From Bradyrhizobium sp. CB1650 (GTDB lineage: Bacteria; Pseudomonadota; Alphaproteobacteria; Rhizobiales; Xanthobacteraceae): a stretch of 64,000 nt of DNA. This document shows positions 36,309-45,965 of this stretch, piece after piece. A program made the translations under genes and the position numbers. The stretch is taken from contig NZ_CP121695.1 in assembly GCF_029761915.1 (NCBI RefSeq), positions 1,827,501 to 1,891,500 of the forward strand, in the 5' to 3' direction. Below the pieces are notes generated by a model, which made no database searches, was not told the origin of the DNA, and saw only the letters and a list, made by a program, of their open reading frames with translations. How positions within the stretch are numbered: the stretch's first letter is position 1; each line of letters begins with the position of its first letter.

Positions 36309-37757
36309 ATGATCAGCCGCGTTCAACTTGCTGCCTGCCTTGTCGTTTTCGCCGGCAGCACATGCGTCCATGCCCAGAAGCAGCAGGTGATCGGCGCGCC
36401 GCCGGAAGCCTCCAACATGAAGCTGGTCGGCACCAACGACCTGCAGGCGCGCAGCGCCTATCAGCCGACCATCCATCACCAGGGCGATCGCTGGATCGCC
36501 TATATCGGCCATCACGGTGGCACCGACGCGATGCCGAGCCCCATCAACCCGATGACGGGGCAGGCCGAGCCCAACGGCACCTCGATCGTCGACGTCACCG
36601 ATCCCGCGCATCCAAAATACCTGCGGCACCTGCCGGGGCAGGAGGGCAAGTACGAATCCGGCGGCGCGCAGATGGTGCGGGTCTGCGACGGCAAGTCGTT
36701 GCCGAAGGGCGATCCCAATGCGGTCTACATGCTCCGCACCTTCGGCAGCGAGGCGCACGAGATCTGGAACGTTGCCGATCCCGGCAATCCCGTGCTCGTC
36801 ACCCGCATCGCCGGCCTGAAGGATACGCACAAGAACTGGTGGGAATGCGACACCGGCATTGCCTATCTCGTCTCGGGCGCGCCGGACTGGCGCACGCGCC
36901 GCATGACGCAGGTCTATGATCTCTCCGACCCCGCGCATCCACAGAAGATCCGCGACTTCGGCCTGCCCGGCCAGGAGCCCGGCGCGACCGGCCCGGTGCC
37001 GACCGAATTGCACGGGCCAATCTCGACCGGCCCCGCGGGCAACCGCGTCTTCTTCGGCTACGGCACCAACAAGGGCGGCATTCTGCAGATCGTCGATCGT
37101 GAAAAGCTCCTGAGCGGGCCGAAGGAGCCGACGCCCGACAATCTGCGCTACCCCGAGATTGCGCGGCTGCCGATGTCCGCCTTCAACGGCGCGCACACGA
37201 CGTTCCCGATGCTGGACATGCCCGTCGCCGAGTTCGCCGAGGACAAGGACGGCAAGACCCGCGACATCGTTATGATCGTGGACGAGGCGATCCTGAACGA
37301 ATGCGGCGAGGCGCGACAGATGGTGTGGTTCGCCGATGTCACCACCGAGACGCGGCCGATGATGATCTCGAGCTATACCGTGCCGGAGGCGAGCGGGCAG
37401 TTCTGCCAGCGGGGCGGCCGCTTCGGCTCGCATTCCTCGAACGAGAGCATGGCACCGGTCTATTACAAGAAGATGGCCTTCATCGCCTTCTTCAATGCCG
37501 GCGTGCGCGCGCTCGACATCCGCGATCCCTATCACCCCAGGGAAGTCGGCTACTTCATTCCCTCGATCACGAGTGCGACCGACAAGCGCTGCATTCCGAT
37601 CGAGGGCGGCGAGCGCTGCAAGGTCGCGATCCAGACCAACAATGTCGAGACCGACGATCGCGGCTACATCTACATCGTCGATCGCGCCAATACGGGCCTG
37701 CACATCCTCGAACTGACCGGGCCCGCGCGCGCCGTCGCCGGCCTGCCGAAAAACTGA
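36309..37757 (+). CDS. Secreted LVIVD-repeat protein
   Basis: The 482-residue protein starts with a signal peptide (RVQLAACLVVFAGSTCVHA, cleavage near HA-QKQ) and contains repeated LVIVD-type units such as DVTDPAHPKYLRHL, NVADPGNPVLVTRI, DLSDPAHPQKIRDFG and DIRDPYHPREVGYF, the pattern of a beta-propeller. The start at 36309 has GGGAGGATCAA upstream. Proteins of this class are exported and uncharacterised, perhaps binding or acting on small molecules. The next gene follows two bases after its stop, so they form an operon. Confidence 0.82.
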   Translation: MISRVQLAACLVVFAGSTCVHAQKQQVIGAPPEASNMKLVGTNDLQARSAYQPTIHHQGDRWIAYIGHHGGTDAMPSPINPMTGQAEPNGTSIVDVTDPAHPKYLRHLPGQEGKYESGGAQMVRVCDGKSLPKGDPNAVYMLRTFGSEAHEIWNVADPGNPVLVTRIAGLKDTHKNWWECDTGIAYLVSGAPDWRTRRMTQVYDLSDPAHPQKIRDFGLPGQEPGATGPVPTELHGPISTGPAGNRVFFGYGTNKGGILQIVDREKLLSGPKEPTPDNLRYPEIARLPMSAFNGAHTTFPMLDMPVAEFAEDKDGKTRDIVMIVDEAILNECGEARQMVWFADVTTETRPMMISSYTVPEASGQFCQRGGRFGSHSSNESMAPVYYKKMAFIAFFNAGVRALDIRDPYHPREVGYFIPSITSATDKRCIPIEGGERCKVAIQTNNVETDDRGYIYIVDRANTGLHILELTGPARAVAGLPKN

Positions 37758-37759
37758 CG

Positions 37760-38302
37760 ATGCGCCGTGCGGTGACGATAGCGGCCGCGGTGATCGTCCT
37801 CGGTGCATCGGGCGTCGGGGCCTATCAACTTGCGCCGGCGCCCACGGAGAGGCCCACGCATTGGCGGGAGATCGCCTGGCCGTTTCCGCGCGATGGCTGG
37901 CCCGCAGGCCGCGCGTTTCGTTGCGAGGGGGGCTGCACAGGCGCCGAACTCTACGTCCGCGCCAAGCTCGGCTTCTGCAATTGCGACCGCGGCGTCGCCG
38001 ATGACGACGAGGTCGATCGTGTCACGGACATGGATTTGATCAGCCCGCGCTTTGCAGCGACAGCACCGGGCGTGGCGGTGCGCGTTGGCGAGCTGCGCGG
38101 CCGTGCCAGGTCCTACGATCTCGACATGCCCGACGGCGCGCGCCACGCAGCCACCGGCTTCGCCCTCTCGCGCCGCTGCGACCTGCTGGTCGCGGTCGCG
38201 CAAGGCGCGGGCGAGATGCAGGCGATGCAGCGTGCCGCGCTGGCATTGCTGGAGACGCAGGAGATGAAGCGATGGATGGTCGCTGCGCTAGACGGCAGGT
38301 GA
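37760..38302 (+). CDS. Small exported protein of the LVIVD operon
   Basis: The 180-residue protein has an N-terminal signal or anchor helix (VTIAAAVIVLGASGVGAYQLA) and a soluble part with FRCEGGCTGAELYVRAKLGFCNCD, where two pairs of cysteines could form disulphides or a metal site. It starts two bases after the LVIVD gene. I do not recognise the family. The natural reading is a periplasmic partner of the propeller protein. A family C repeat follows. Confidence 0.65.
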   Translation: MRRAVTIAAAVIVLGASGVGAYQLAPAPTERPTHWREIAWPFPRDGWPAGRAFRCEGGCTGAELYVRAKLGFCNCDRGVADDDEVDRVTDMDLISPRFAATAPGVAVRVGELRGRARSYDLDMPDGARHAATGFALSRRCDLLVAVAQGAGEMQAMQRAALALLETQEMKRWMVAALDGR

Positions 38303-38316
38303 GGGCGCGCTCTTCG

Positions 38317-38460
38317 CCTCTCCCCGCGTGCGGGGAGAGGCCGGATCGCATCGAAGATGCGATCCGGGTGAGGGGGAGTCTCCGCGAGTCCGTCTCCTAC
38401 CGTGATTGTGGAAGCAGCCCCTCACCCCGACCCTCTCCCCGTAAGAACGGGGAGAGGGAG
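38317..38460. repeat. Interspersed repeat, family C, inverted copy
   Basis: CCTCTCCCC-GCGTG-CGGGGAGAGG at the left and CCTCTCCCC-GTAAGAAC-GGGGAGAGG at the right. It is inverted relative to the copies at 16573 and 20917. Confidence 0.85.
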
Positions 38461-38524
38461 AAGAGCTTCCGTTCCCGCCGCCGCCATGCATTAATGCACC
38501 GAAACGCCTTCAGCGAGTCCTGCC

Positions 38525-39145
38525 ATGATGTCCCTGCAAGCCTATCTCGCCTTCGTCGCCGCCTGCGTTGCGTTGGCGCTGCTGCCTGGTCCGATCGTTA
38601 CCCTCGTCATTGCCAATGGCCTGCGCCACGGCACGCGTGCGGCGCTGACCAATGTCGCAGGCGCGCAGGCCGGGCTCGCGATCGTGATCGGCGTCGTCGC
38701 GATCGGCCTGACCTCGCTGATGGCGACGATGGGCTACTGGTTCGACTGGGTGCGCTTTGCCGGCGCGGCCTATCTGATCTGGCTCGGCATCAAGCTGATC
38801 TGGGCGCCCGTCGAAGGCGTCAAGGTCGACGAACCGCCGGCGCCGCCGCGCGGTGGCTTCTTCCTGCAAGGTTTTCTGGTGCTGCTGTCGAATCCGAAGG
38901 TGCTGGTGTTCTTCGGCGCCTTCATCCCGCAGTTCATGGACATGAACCGCGACCACTTCCCGCAGGTCGCGCTCTTGGGCGTGACCTTCATGGTGACGGC
39001 GGCGATGACGGATGCGCTCTACGCCACGGCTGCGGGGCGTGCGCGAAAATTCTTCTCCGCGCGCCGGACGCGGATGCTGTCGCGTGTCTCCGGCGGCTTC
39101 ATGATCGGCGGCGGTATCTGGCTGGCGCTGACCCGGGCGAAGTGA
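38525..39145 (+). CDS. LysE-family exporter
   Basis: The 206-residue protein has the LysE/RhtB layout of about six hydrophobic helices: MSLQAYLAFVAACVALALLPG with the PGP-like turn, GLRHGTRAALTNVAGAQAGL and LLSNPKVLVFFGAFIPQF. These proteins export amino acids or related small molecules. It stands alone between a repeat and a convergent gene. The substrate is unknown. Confidence 0.9.
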   Translation: MMSLQAYLAFVAACVALALLPGPIVTLVIANGLRHGTRAALTNVAGAQAGLAIVIGVVAIGLTSLMATMGYWFDWVRFAGAAYLIWLGIKLIWAPVEGVKVDEPPAPPRGGFFLQGFLVLLSNPKVLVFFGAFIPQFMDMNRDHFPQVALLGVTFMVTAAMTDALYATAAGRARKFFSARRTRMLSRVSGGFMIGGGIWLALTRAK

Positions 39146-39176
39146 TCGCTGTTCGAGGACGGTGCCGAGCCGCGCG

Positions 39177-39980
39177 CTACACCAATCCTTCCGCCCGCAA
39201 CTCCGCTTCGATTTCGGCAAGGATCGGCGCCAGCCGCTCGGCCCATTGCCGTTGGCCGGATTGGTCGGCGATCAGGTCCTGGCGGATTTCGATGCCGGTG
39301 TTGATCAGGCCGCGGGCTTCGCCGTGAACGGGGATGGTGTAGTCGGTGATATCGCTCACCGCATAGGGCTCGTTGTCGCCGACGACGAGATCGCCCTTGC
39401 TGCGCAGATGCTTGAGCAGAAGCCGCGGCAGCACCGTGTCGCGGTGGTAGAGCGTGCCGATATGCCAGGGCCGGGCGACGCCGGCATAAATCGGCGTGAA
39501 GCTGTGCAGCGACACCAGCACCGTCGGCCGCTTGGTGTGTACCCGGCCATCGATCACGGCGTTGATGCGGCGGTGATAAGGCTCGAAAATCTCGCGCCGC
39601 CGCGCCTCGCGCTCCTCCGCCGAAATCGCCTCATTGCGCGGGATTGCGGTGGCCTCCGAGATCGCCGGGATCGAGCTTGCGACGCTGGGGGGACGGTTGC
39701 AGTCGATCACGAGCCGCGAATAGCGTTGCGCGATCAGATGCGCGTCGAGCATTTCGGCCAACCTCTCGACAACGCCGGCGATGCCGATGTCCCAGGCGAT
39801 GTGCCGCGTCAGCTCGCTCTGGGCGATGCCGAGGTCGCCGAGCGCGCGCGGCAGAAGCCGCCCGTAATGGTCGCAGGTGAGCAGGAACGGTGATCGCCCC
39901 GCACGATTGGCCTCATGAACCGGATCAACGTCGTTCGCGCCCAGCAGTTGAGCCGGCGCGCTTGTAGCGTCTGAAGCCAT
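39177..39980 (-). CDS. N-formylglutamate amidohydrolase family protein
   Basis: The 267-residue enzyme has the family pattern: SPFLLTCDHYGRLLP, HIAWDIGIAGV, LVIDCNRPP and VLVSLHSFTP with the Asp/His residues of a zinc hydrolase. The classical reaction releases glutamate and formate at the end of histidine breakdown. No hut genes are adjacent, so the family name is given without a gene symbol. It converges with the LysE gene. Confidence 0.87.
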   Translation of the reverse strand: MASDATSAPAQLLGANDVDPVHEANRAGRSPFLLTCDHYGRLLPRALGDLGIAQSELTRHIAWDIGIAGVVERLAEMLDAHLIAQRYSRLVIDCNRPPSVASSIPAISEATAIPRNEAISAEEREARRREIFEPYHRRINAVIDGRVHTKRPTVLVSLHSFTPIYAGVARPWHIGTLYHRDTVLPRLLLKHLRSKGDLVVGDNEPYAVSDITDYTIPVHGEARGLINTGIEIRQDLIADQSGQRQWAERLAPILAEIEAELRAEGLV

Positions 39981-40126
39981 TCGGATTGCCTATCGAAGCA
40001 GCACTCTGGTCGTGACCGGACAAGGCTATAGAGGAGACGGCTTCAAAGCACCATTGCGAAGACGGCTGACGAGACGGCTTGCAAGACGACTTGAATCGGC
40101 GCGTGCTCGCAGGATAACTAGCGCAG

Positions 40127-40525
40127 ATGACCTCCGATCTCCTCTTCGTCTACGGCACCTTGATGCGCGGCTTCGACCATCCGATGGCGCGGCTCTTGTC
40201 GATGCATGCGGATTTCCTGGGGAAAGCGACCTGTCGCGGCCGGCTCTTCCTCGTCAAGCACTATCCGGGGCTGCTGTTGTCGGGTGCGCCGTCGGACCTC
40301 GTCCATGGCGAACTGTTCCGCCTGCGCGCGCCCGACGAACTGCTGCGCGAGCTCGACATGTACGAAGCCTGCGGCGAAGGTTTTGCGGAGCCGACCGAAT
40401 ATTTGCGCAAGCTGGTCGACGTGACGATGACGGACGGCAGCGTTACGCAAGCCTGGACCTACATCTACAACTGGCCCGTCACCGACTTGCCGCCGATCGA
40501 GTCGGGCCGCTTTCTCGATCACTAG
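40127..40525 (+). CDS. Gamma-glutamylcyclotransferase-like (AIG2/YtfP) protein
   Basis: The 132-residue protein begins MTSDLLFVYGTLMRGFDHP, the YGTLxxG signature loop of the GGCT/AIG2 fold, and has GRLFLVKHYPGL and the acidic ELLRELDMYEACGE with the catalytic Glu position. This fold cleaves gamma-glutamylamines, but the small YtfP-like proteins are not always active. It converges on the chlorite-dismutase-like gene, sharing the bases CTAG at the two stop codons. Confidence 0.85.
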   Translation: MTSDLLFVYGTLMRGFDHPMARLLSMHADFLGKATCRGRLFLVKHYPGLLLSGAPSDLVHGELFRLRAPDELLRELDMYEACGEGFAEPTEYLRKLVDVTMTDGSVTQAWTYIYNWPVTDLPPIESGRFLDH

Positions 40526-41085
40526 GCCGAAAGCACCTCTCGCACCAGGCGCACGTCGACCTCGCGCTCGACATAGGTCCACTCCTCGGTCTGCCGCAGC
40601 ATTGCGACCAGCTCCTCGAACATCGAGGCATCCGCCGGCGTGAACTCGAACCAGGTGAGGAAGTCGAAGGGCTCGCCGAAGTCGCGAGAGTGATAGAGCT
40701 GCCGCGCGATTGCGGGGAGGAAGCGCAGGCTGCTCGCGATGTGGTGCGACCTGTCCTCAAAAATCTTGCGCCGTTCTTCCGGCGCGAGCTCCCACCAGGC
40801 TTCCGACTTGCGGATCGGGATCAGTGCGGCGCTGGTCGCCTCGGGACGGCCGAGCTCGGCCTGCGCGGCCGTGAGTTGCTCCTTCTCGGTGCGCGTGGTG
40901 TAGCGCGGATAGCTCGCAACACCGACCAGCCGCCACGCATTGCGCGAGGGCACCAGCGGCAATGAGACGGCGTCGCTGTCCGTCACCGACAGCGCCGGCA
41001 CGAAGGGCAGGGGCTCGCCCGTCACTGATGACATCGAGGTGACGCGCCAACCCCCGCTATGGCCGCCTCGAAACGTCCTGAACAT
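40522..41085 (-). CDS. Chlorite dismutase family protein
   Basis: The 187-residue protein has the Cld-like pattern: WRVTSMSSVTGEPLPF, WRLVGVASYPRYTTRTEKEQL, and the heme-ligand region RQLYHSRDFGEPFDFLTWFEF with the proximal His. The short length matches the two-domain Nitrobacter-type proteins. Whether the distal Arg needed for chlorite chemistry is present cannot be decided by eye; many such proteins act as heme-handling or peroxidase-like proteins instead. The ATG at 41085 keeps the first beta-strand; a shorter start lies at 41034. Confidence 0.78.
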   Translation of the reverse strand: MFRTFRGGHSGGWRVTSMSSVTGEPLPFVPALSVTDSDAVSLPLVPSRNAWRLVGVASYPRYTTRTEKEQLTAAQAELGRPEATSAALIPIRKSEAWWELAPEERRKIFEDRSHHIASSLRFLPAIARQLYHSRDFGEPFDFLTWFEFTPADASMFEELVAMLRQTEEWTYVEREVDVRLVREVLSA

Positions 41086-41142
41086 GGCACCATGGAAGCG
41101 TGGAACTGGCCGGGGTTCAAGGGCGCCTTTTTTGCCATCCCC

Positions 41143-41249
41143 CGTCATTCCGGGGCGCCTCGAAGAGGCGAGCCCGGAATCCATTTCTCCCAGCGTTCCT
41201 GCGGCGCGATGGATTCCGGGCTCGCGCTGTCGCGCGCCCCGGAATGACG
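41143..41249. repeat. Interspersed palindromic repeat, family A
   Basis: It runs from CGTCATTCCGGGGCGCCTCG to CGCGCCCCGGAATGACG. It lies between the divergent Cld-like and dnaG genes. Confidence 0.85.
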
Positions 41250-41383
41250 GAGAAATGACGGAAAGGCCTGTGAATAGGTCGAATAACCCGGATAAGCCCC
41301 ACAAACCTGACTTTTGTGCGGGCCGCACCTATATCCCTAACCCCTTCGCCCGACTCACACGATTTCGCGCTAAACACACGCCC

Positions 41384-43375
41384 ATGCGCTTCACGCCCCA
41401 ATTCCTCGACGAATTGCGTGCCCGGCTTCCGGTCTCGGAAGTCGTGGGCCGGCGCGTGAAGCTGAAGAAGGCGGGCAAGGAGTGGAAGGGGCTGTCGCCG
41501 TTCCAGCAGGAGAAGACGCCGTCCTTCTACGTCAACGACCAGAAAGGCTTTTATCACGACTTCTCCTCCGGCAAGCATGGCGACATCATCACCTTCGTGA
41601 TGGAGACCGACGGCGTGCCGTTCGGCGAAGCGGTGGAGCGGCTCGCCAACATGGCGGGCCTGCCGCTGCCGGCGGTGACGCCCGATGCGGCGCGGCATGA
41701 GCAGCGGCGCAAGTCGCTGCATGACGTCATGGAGCTCGCGGCAAAATTCTTTGCGGAGACGCTGGCCTCGCGCGCCGGCGCCAAGGCGCGCGGCTATCTC
41801 GCCGACCGCGCGATCTCGCCCGCAACGCAATTGCAGTTTCGCCTCGGCTATGCGTCGCCCGAGCGCTTTGCGCTGAAGGAGCATCTCGGCAAGCAGGGCG
41901 TCTCCGTCGACGACATGGTGGAGACCGGCCTCTTGATCGGCGGCAACGACATCTCCGTACCCTATGACCGCTTCCGTGACCGCGTGATGTTTCCGATCAC
42001 GGACTTGCGCGGCCGCGTCATCGCCTTCGGTGGGCGCGCGCTGGAGAAGGATGTTCCGGCAAAATACCTGAACTCGCCGGAGACGCCGCTCTTCCACAAG
42101 GGCGACAATCTCTACAACCACCAGACCGCACGTGCGGCCTCCCACAATGGCGCGCCGCTGATCGTCGTCGAAGGCTATGTCGATGTCATCGCGATGGTGA
42201 CCGCCGGCTTTGCCGGCACGGTGGCGCCGCTCGGCACTGCGCTTACCGAAAGTCAGCTCGCGCTGCTTTGGAAGATGGCGGATGAGCCGGTCCTCTGCTT
42301 CGACGGCGATCGGGCCGGACAGAAGGCCGCTTATCGTGCCGCCGACCTGGCGCTGCCGTTCCTCGCGCCGGGAAAGAGCCTGCGCTTCGCGCTGCTGCCG
42401 GAGGGGCAGGACCCTGACGATCTCGTCCGCTCCGGCGGTCGCGGCGCGATCGAGGAGGTGATCGCGGCGGCGCGCCCGCTTGCCGACATGATCTGGTCGC
42501 GCGAACTCGAAGGCGGCAGCTTCGTCACGCCCGAGCGCCGCGCCGCGCTGGAGGCGCGGATCAAGGAGCTTTCCAACGGCATCCGCGATGAGGTGGTGCG
42601 GCGCTATTATCGCGACGATTTTGTCCAGCGCCTCCAGCGCGCCTTCGCGCCCGAGGGTGGCGGCTTCGCCGGCCGCGGCAATTTCCGGGGTGGGCAGGGC
42701 CGTTCGTTCCAGCCGCGCGGCGCCGGCGGCGCGAATCGATTCGCCGGCGGCGGCCGCCGCGGCGCGCCCGGTCCCGCCATGCTCCCTTCCGGCCCCTACC
42801 AGGCGGCGAGCCCGCAGCTCGCCGCAAGCCCGATCATGCGCGGCCAGCGCAGCGCCATCTCGCGCCGCGAGGCGCTGATCCTGCAATCCCTGATCAACCA
42901 CCCCTGGCTGCTGCATGAGCACCTGGAGGAGATCGCAGCGCTGGAGCTCGCCCATCCCGAGGCGCACAAGCTGCGGGCCGGCATCATCGCCGCCTTCGCC
43001 AACGACCATCATCACAGCCCCGACCCCACCGAGCAGGCCGAGAAGATGCGTGCCGATCTCGAGAAAGGCGGATTTGTACCGTTACTTCAAAGGGTTGAGC
43101 GCGCGATCACGACCCAGGCGGTGTGGGGCGCAAGGGAGGGCGCGGCGCGGGACGATGTTCTCGCCACCTGGCACCAGCTCGTTGCCTTGCATCGGCAGTG
43201 GCATTCACTACTTAGGGAGTTGAAGGACGCCGAGCTGGCCTTGGGGGAAGACCCCAGTGAGGCCAATTTGGCGTGGCTGCGTGACGTCAAGGCCCGGATG
43301 GGTGAGGTCGACGGCACCGAGGCCCTGATCGAGGGTTTTGGCGAGCTGTCGGGCCGGTTCCAGAAGAGCGTTTGA
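41384..43375 (+). CDS. dnaG: DNA primase, without zinc ligands
   Basis: The 663-residue protein is a DnaG primase: the N-terminal CHC2-like domain, the catalytic TOPRIM with VEGYVDVIAMVTAG and CFDGDRAGQKAAYR, and a C-terminal DnaB-binding part. The usual CHC2 zinc ribbon (three Cys and one His in the CPFHxEKTPSF...CFGCG frame) reads SPFQQEKTPSF and YHDFSSGKHGD here, with the metal ligands replaced. The rest of the domain is preserved. It is followed by rpoD, the usual macromolecular-synthesis order. The start is at 41384 because the upstream frame passes through a repeat. Confidence 0.94.
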   Translation: MRFTPQFLDELRARLPVSEVVGRRVKLKKAGKEWKGLSPFQQEKTPSFYVNDQKGFYHDFSSGKHGDIITFVMETDGVPFGEAVERLANMAGLPLPAVTPDAARHEQRRKSLHDVMELAAKFFAETLASRAGAKARGYLADRAISPATQLQFRLGYASPERFALKEHLGKQGVSVDDMVETGLLIGGNDISVPYDRFRDRVMFPITDLRGRVIAFGGRALEKDVPAKYLNSPETPLFHKGDNLYNHQTARAASHNGAPLIVVEGYVDVIAMVTAGFAGTVAPLGTALTESQLALLWKMADEPVLCFDGDRAGQKAAYRAADLALPFLAPGKSLRFALLPEGQDPDDLVRSGGRGAIEEVIAAARPLADMIWSRELEGGSFVTPERRAALEARIKELSNGIRDEVVRRYYRDDFVQRLQRAFAPEGGGFAGRGNFRGGQGRSFQPRGAGGANRFAGGGRRGAPGPAMLPSGPYQAASPQLAASPIMRGQRSAISRREALILQSLINHPWLLHEHLEEIAALELAHPEAHKLRAGIIAAFANDHHHSPDPTEQAEKMRADLEKGGFVPLLQRVERAITTQAVWGAREGAARDDVLATWHQLVALHRQWHSLLRELKDAELALGEDPSEANLAWLRDVKARMGEVDGTEALIEGFGELSGRFQKSV

Positions 43376-43748
43376 TGAAGAATCATGCGGACGGCCGGGG
43401 CCGCAACCGCTAAAAGACTCGCCAAATCCAAGGTTTGGCGGCAGAAACAGGGTTAATCGAGGCTTAACGGTCTTGTAGCACTTTGGCCCACAGGCGGCCG
43501 CAGGCAGAACAGACGCGTCAGGAATGAATCCGCGCGAGCACTGTTGGCACTACACCTGCATCCGCCGCGACAAAGGTGCTCACGAAGCGTTAGGCAAATC
43601 CGGCGAGAGAAAGTTTGGGGTGGCGAGAGAGGTTTGCGCCGCCCTTTCCGTGTCGAGCGCCGACGAGGCGAGAGCGTCGAGCAACAGGTTCAGGTGAATT
43701 CAGGCAGGCGCGGCGACCGTCTGTGTGAAGCGCGTTTAGGAGCAATGG
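43376..43748. other. dnaG-rpoD intergenic region
   Basis: About 370 bases. No reading frame here looks coding. The rpoD start has TAGGAG six bases before it. The region is likely to hold rpoD promoters (including a heat-shock one in many alphaproteobacteria), but I cannot name a convincing pair. Confidence 0.4.
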
Positions 43749-45890
43749 ATGGCCACCAAGGCAAAGACGCTGCAGGCGAAGGACAAGGAAAAAGACGACA
43801 AGGCAGCGGACGCTCCGGAGAAGGATTCCCAGGACGCGCCCTCGCCCTTGCTCGACCTGTCCGACGCGGCAGTGAAGAAGATGATCAAGCAGGCCAAGAA
43901 GCGCGGCTTCGTGACCTTCGATCAACTCAATGAAGTCTTGCCGTCCGACCAGACCTCGCCGGAGCAGATCGAGGACATCATGTCGATGCTCTCGGATATG
44001 GGCATCAACGTCACCGAAGCTGAGGACAGCGAAGGTGAGGACGAGAAGGACGACGGCGAGGACGAGACCGATAACGAACTCGTCGAGGTCACGCAAAAGG
44101 CCGTCACCGAGGTCAAGAAGAGCGAGCCGGGCGAGCGCACCGACGATCCCGTGCGGATGTATCTGCGCGAGATGGGCACGGTCGAATTGCTCTCCCGCGA
44201 AGGCGAAATCGCGATCGCCAAGCGCATCGAGGCCGGTCGCGAGGCGATGATCGCCGGCCTGTGCGAAAGCCCGCTGACCTTCCAGGCCATCATCATCTGG
44301 CGCGACGAGCTCAACGAAGGAAAGATCTTCCTTCGCGACATCATCGATCTCGAAGCAACCTATGCCGGCCCGGAGGCCAAGGGCGGGATGAACGCCGCGA
44401 TGATCGGCGGCCCCACCGCGGAGAACGGCGAAGCGCCGGCCGAGGGCGGCGAGGCCGCTCCGGTTGCTGGCGCGCCGGCGCATGTGGCCCCGCCTGCGGC
44501 GCCGCCGTCGCCGACCCCGTTCCGCCCGACGCCCGCTGCCGGTAACGGCGAAGGCGGCGAAGAGAAGGATCCGGCCGAGGCCGCCGCCGAATCCGACATG
44601 GACGACGACGAGTTCGAGAACCAGATGTCGCTGGCGGCGATCGAGGCCGAGCTCAAGCCGAAGGTGGTCGAGATCTTCGACAAGATCGCCGACAACTACA
44701 AGAAGCTGCGCAAGCTTCAGGAGCAGGACATCGCCAACCAGCTTCAGAACGAGTCGCTCTCGCCGCATCAGGAGCGCAAGTACAAGAAGCTGAAGGACGA
44801 GATCATCGTCGAGGTGAAGTCGCTGCGCCTCAACCAGGCCCGCATCGACTCGCTGGTCGAGCAGCTCTACGACATCAACAAGCGCCTCGTCTCGCATGAG
44901 GGCCGTCTGATGCGTCTCGCCGACAGCCATGGCGTGGCGCGCGACGACTTCCTGCGCAACTACACCGGCTCGGAGCTCGATCCGCGCTGGCTCAACCGGG
45001 TGTCGAAGCTTTCGGCGAAGGGCTGGAAGAACTTCGTCCATCACGAAAAGGACCGCATCAAGGACCTCCGCCACGAGGTGCATCAGCTCGCCGCGCTCAC
45101 CGGTCTCGAGATCGGGGAATTCCGCAAGATCGTGCACTCCGTGCAGAAGGGCGAGCGCGAAGCGCGCCAGGCCAAGAAGGAGATGGTGGAAGCCAACCTT
45201 CGTCTCGTGATCTCGATCGCCAAGAAGTACACCAATCGCGGCCTGCAGTTCCTCGACCTGATCCAGGAAGGCAACATCGGCCTGATGAAGGCGGTCGACA
45301 AGTTCGAGTACCGCCGCGGCTACAAGTTCTCGACCTACGCCACGTGGTGGATCCGGCAGGCGATCACCCGCTCGATCGCCGACCAGGCGCGCACCATCCG
45401 TATCCCCGTGCACATGATCGAGACGATCAACAAGATCGTGCGAACCTCGCGCCAGATGCTCAACGAGATCGGCCGCGAGCCGACGCCCGAAGAGCTCGCC
45501 GAGAAGCTTGGCATGCCGCTCGAGAAGGTGCGCAAGGTCCTGAAGATCGCCAAGGAGCCGCTCTCGCTCGAGACGCCCGTCGGTGACGAAGAGGATTCAC
45601 ACCTCGGCGATTTCATCGAGGACAAGAACGCGATCCTGCCCATCGATGCGGCGATCCAGTCGAACCTGCGCGAGACCACCACGCGCGTGCTCGCCTCGCT
45701 CACGCCGCGCGAAGAGCGCGTGCTGCGCATGCGCTTCGGCATCGGCATGAACACCGACCACACGCTGGAAGAAGTCGGCCAGCAGTTCTCGGTCACCCGC
45801 GAACGCATCCGCCAGATCGAAGCGAAAGCGCTGCGCAAGCTGAAGCATCCGTCGCGGTCGCGGAAGCTGCGGTCGTTCCTGGATAACTGA
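43749..45890 (+). CDS. rpoD: RNA polymerase sigma factor RpoD (sigma-70)
   Basis: The 713-residue primary sigma factor has region 1.1 at the N terminus, region 1.2/2.1 ([18 protein letters not shown]), an inserted Pro/Ala-rich non-conserved region (about 210-270), region 2.4 with the -10-binding [17 protein letters not shown], and region 4.2 ([20 protein letters not shown]). A strong terminator follows. It directs most housekeeping transcription. The start is set by AGGAG at 43738. Confidence 0.97.
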   Translation: MATKAKTLQAKDKEKDDKAADAPEKDSQDAPSPLLDLSDAAVKKMIKQAKKRGFVTFDQLNEVLPSDQTSPEQIEDIMSMLSDMGINVTEAEDSEGEDEKDDGEDETDNELVEVTQKAVTEVKKSEPGERTDDPVRMYLREMGTVELLSREGEIAIAKRIEAGREAMIAGLCESPLTFQAIIIWRDELNEGKIFLRDIIDLEATYAGPEAKGGMNAAMIGGPTAENGEAPAEGGEAAPVAGAPAHVAPPAAPPSPTPFRPTPAAGNGEGGEEKDPAEAAAESDMDDDEFENQMSLAAIEAELKPKVVEIFDKIADNYKKLRKLQEQDIANQLQNESLSPHQERKYKKLKDEIIVEVKSLRLNQARIDSLVEQLYDINKRLVSHEGRLMRLADSHGVARDDFLRNYTGSELDPRWLNRVSKLSAKGWKNFVHHEKDRIKDLRHEVHQLAALTGLEIGEFRKIVHSVQKGEREARQAKKEMVEANLRLVISIAKKYTNRGLQFLDLIQEGNIGLMKAVDKFEYRRGYKFSTYATWWIRQAITRSIADQARTIRIPVHMIETINKIVRTSRQMLNEIGREPTPEELAEKLGMPLEKVRKVLKIAKEPLSLETPVGDEEDSHLGDFIEDKNAILPIDAAIQSNLRETTTRVLASLTPREERVLRMRFGIGMNTDHTLEEVGQQFSVTRERIRQIEAKALRKLKHPSRSRKLRSFLDN

Positions 45891-45927
45891 TCGGGATTGA
45901 TTGCCGGCGAGGTCCGGCTTCAGCCTC

Positions 45928-45965
45928 AATAAACGGCGGGCCGAAAAGCCCGCCGTTTATTTTTG
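45928..45965 (+). terminator. Terminator of rpoD
   Basis: AATAAACGGCGGG and CCCGCCGTTTATT form a 13-bp perfect stem with eight bases between, followed by TTTTGG. Confidence 0.9.
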
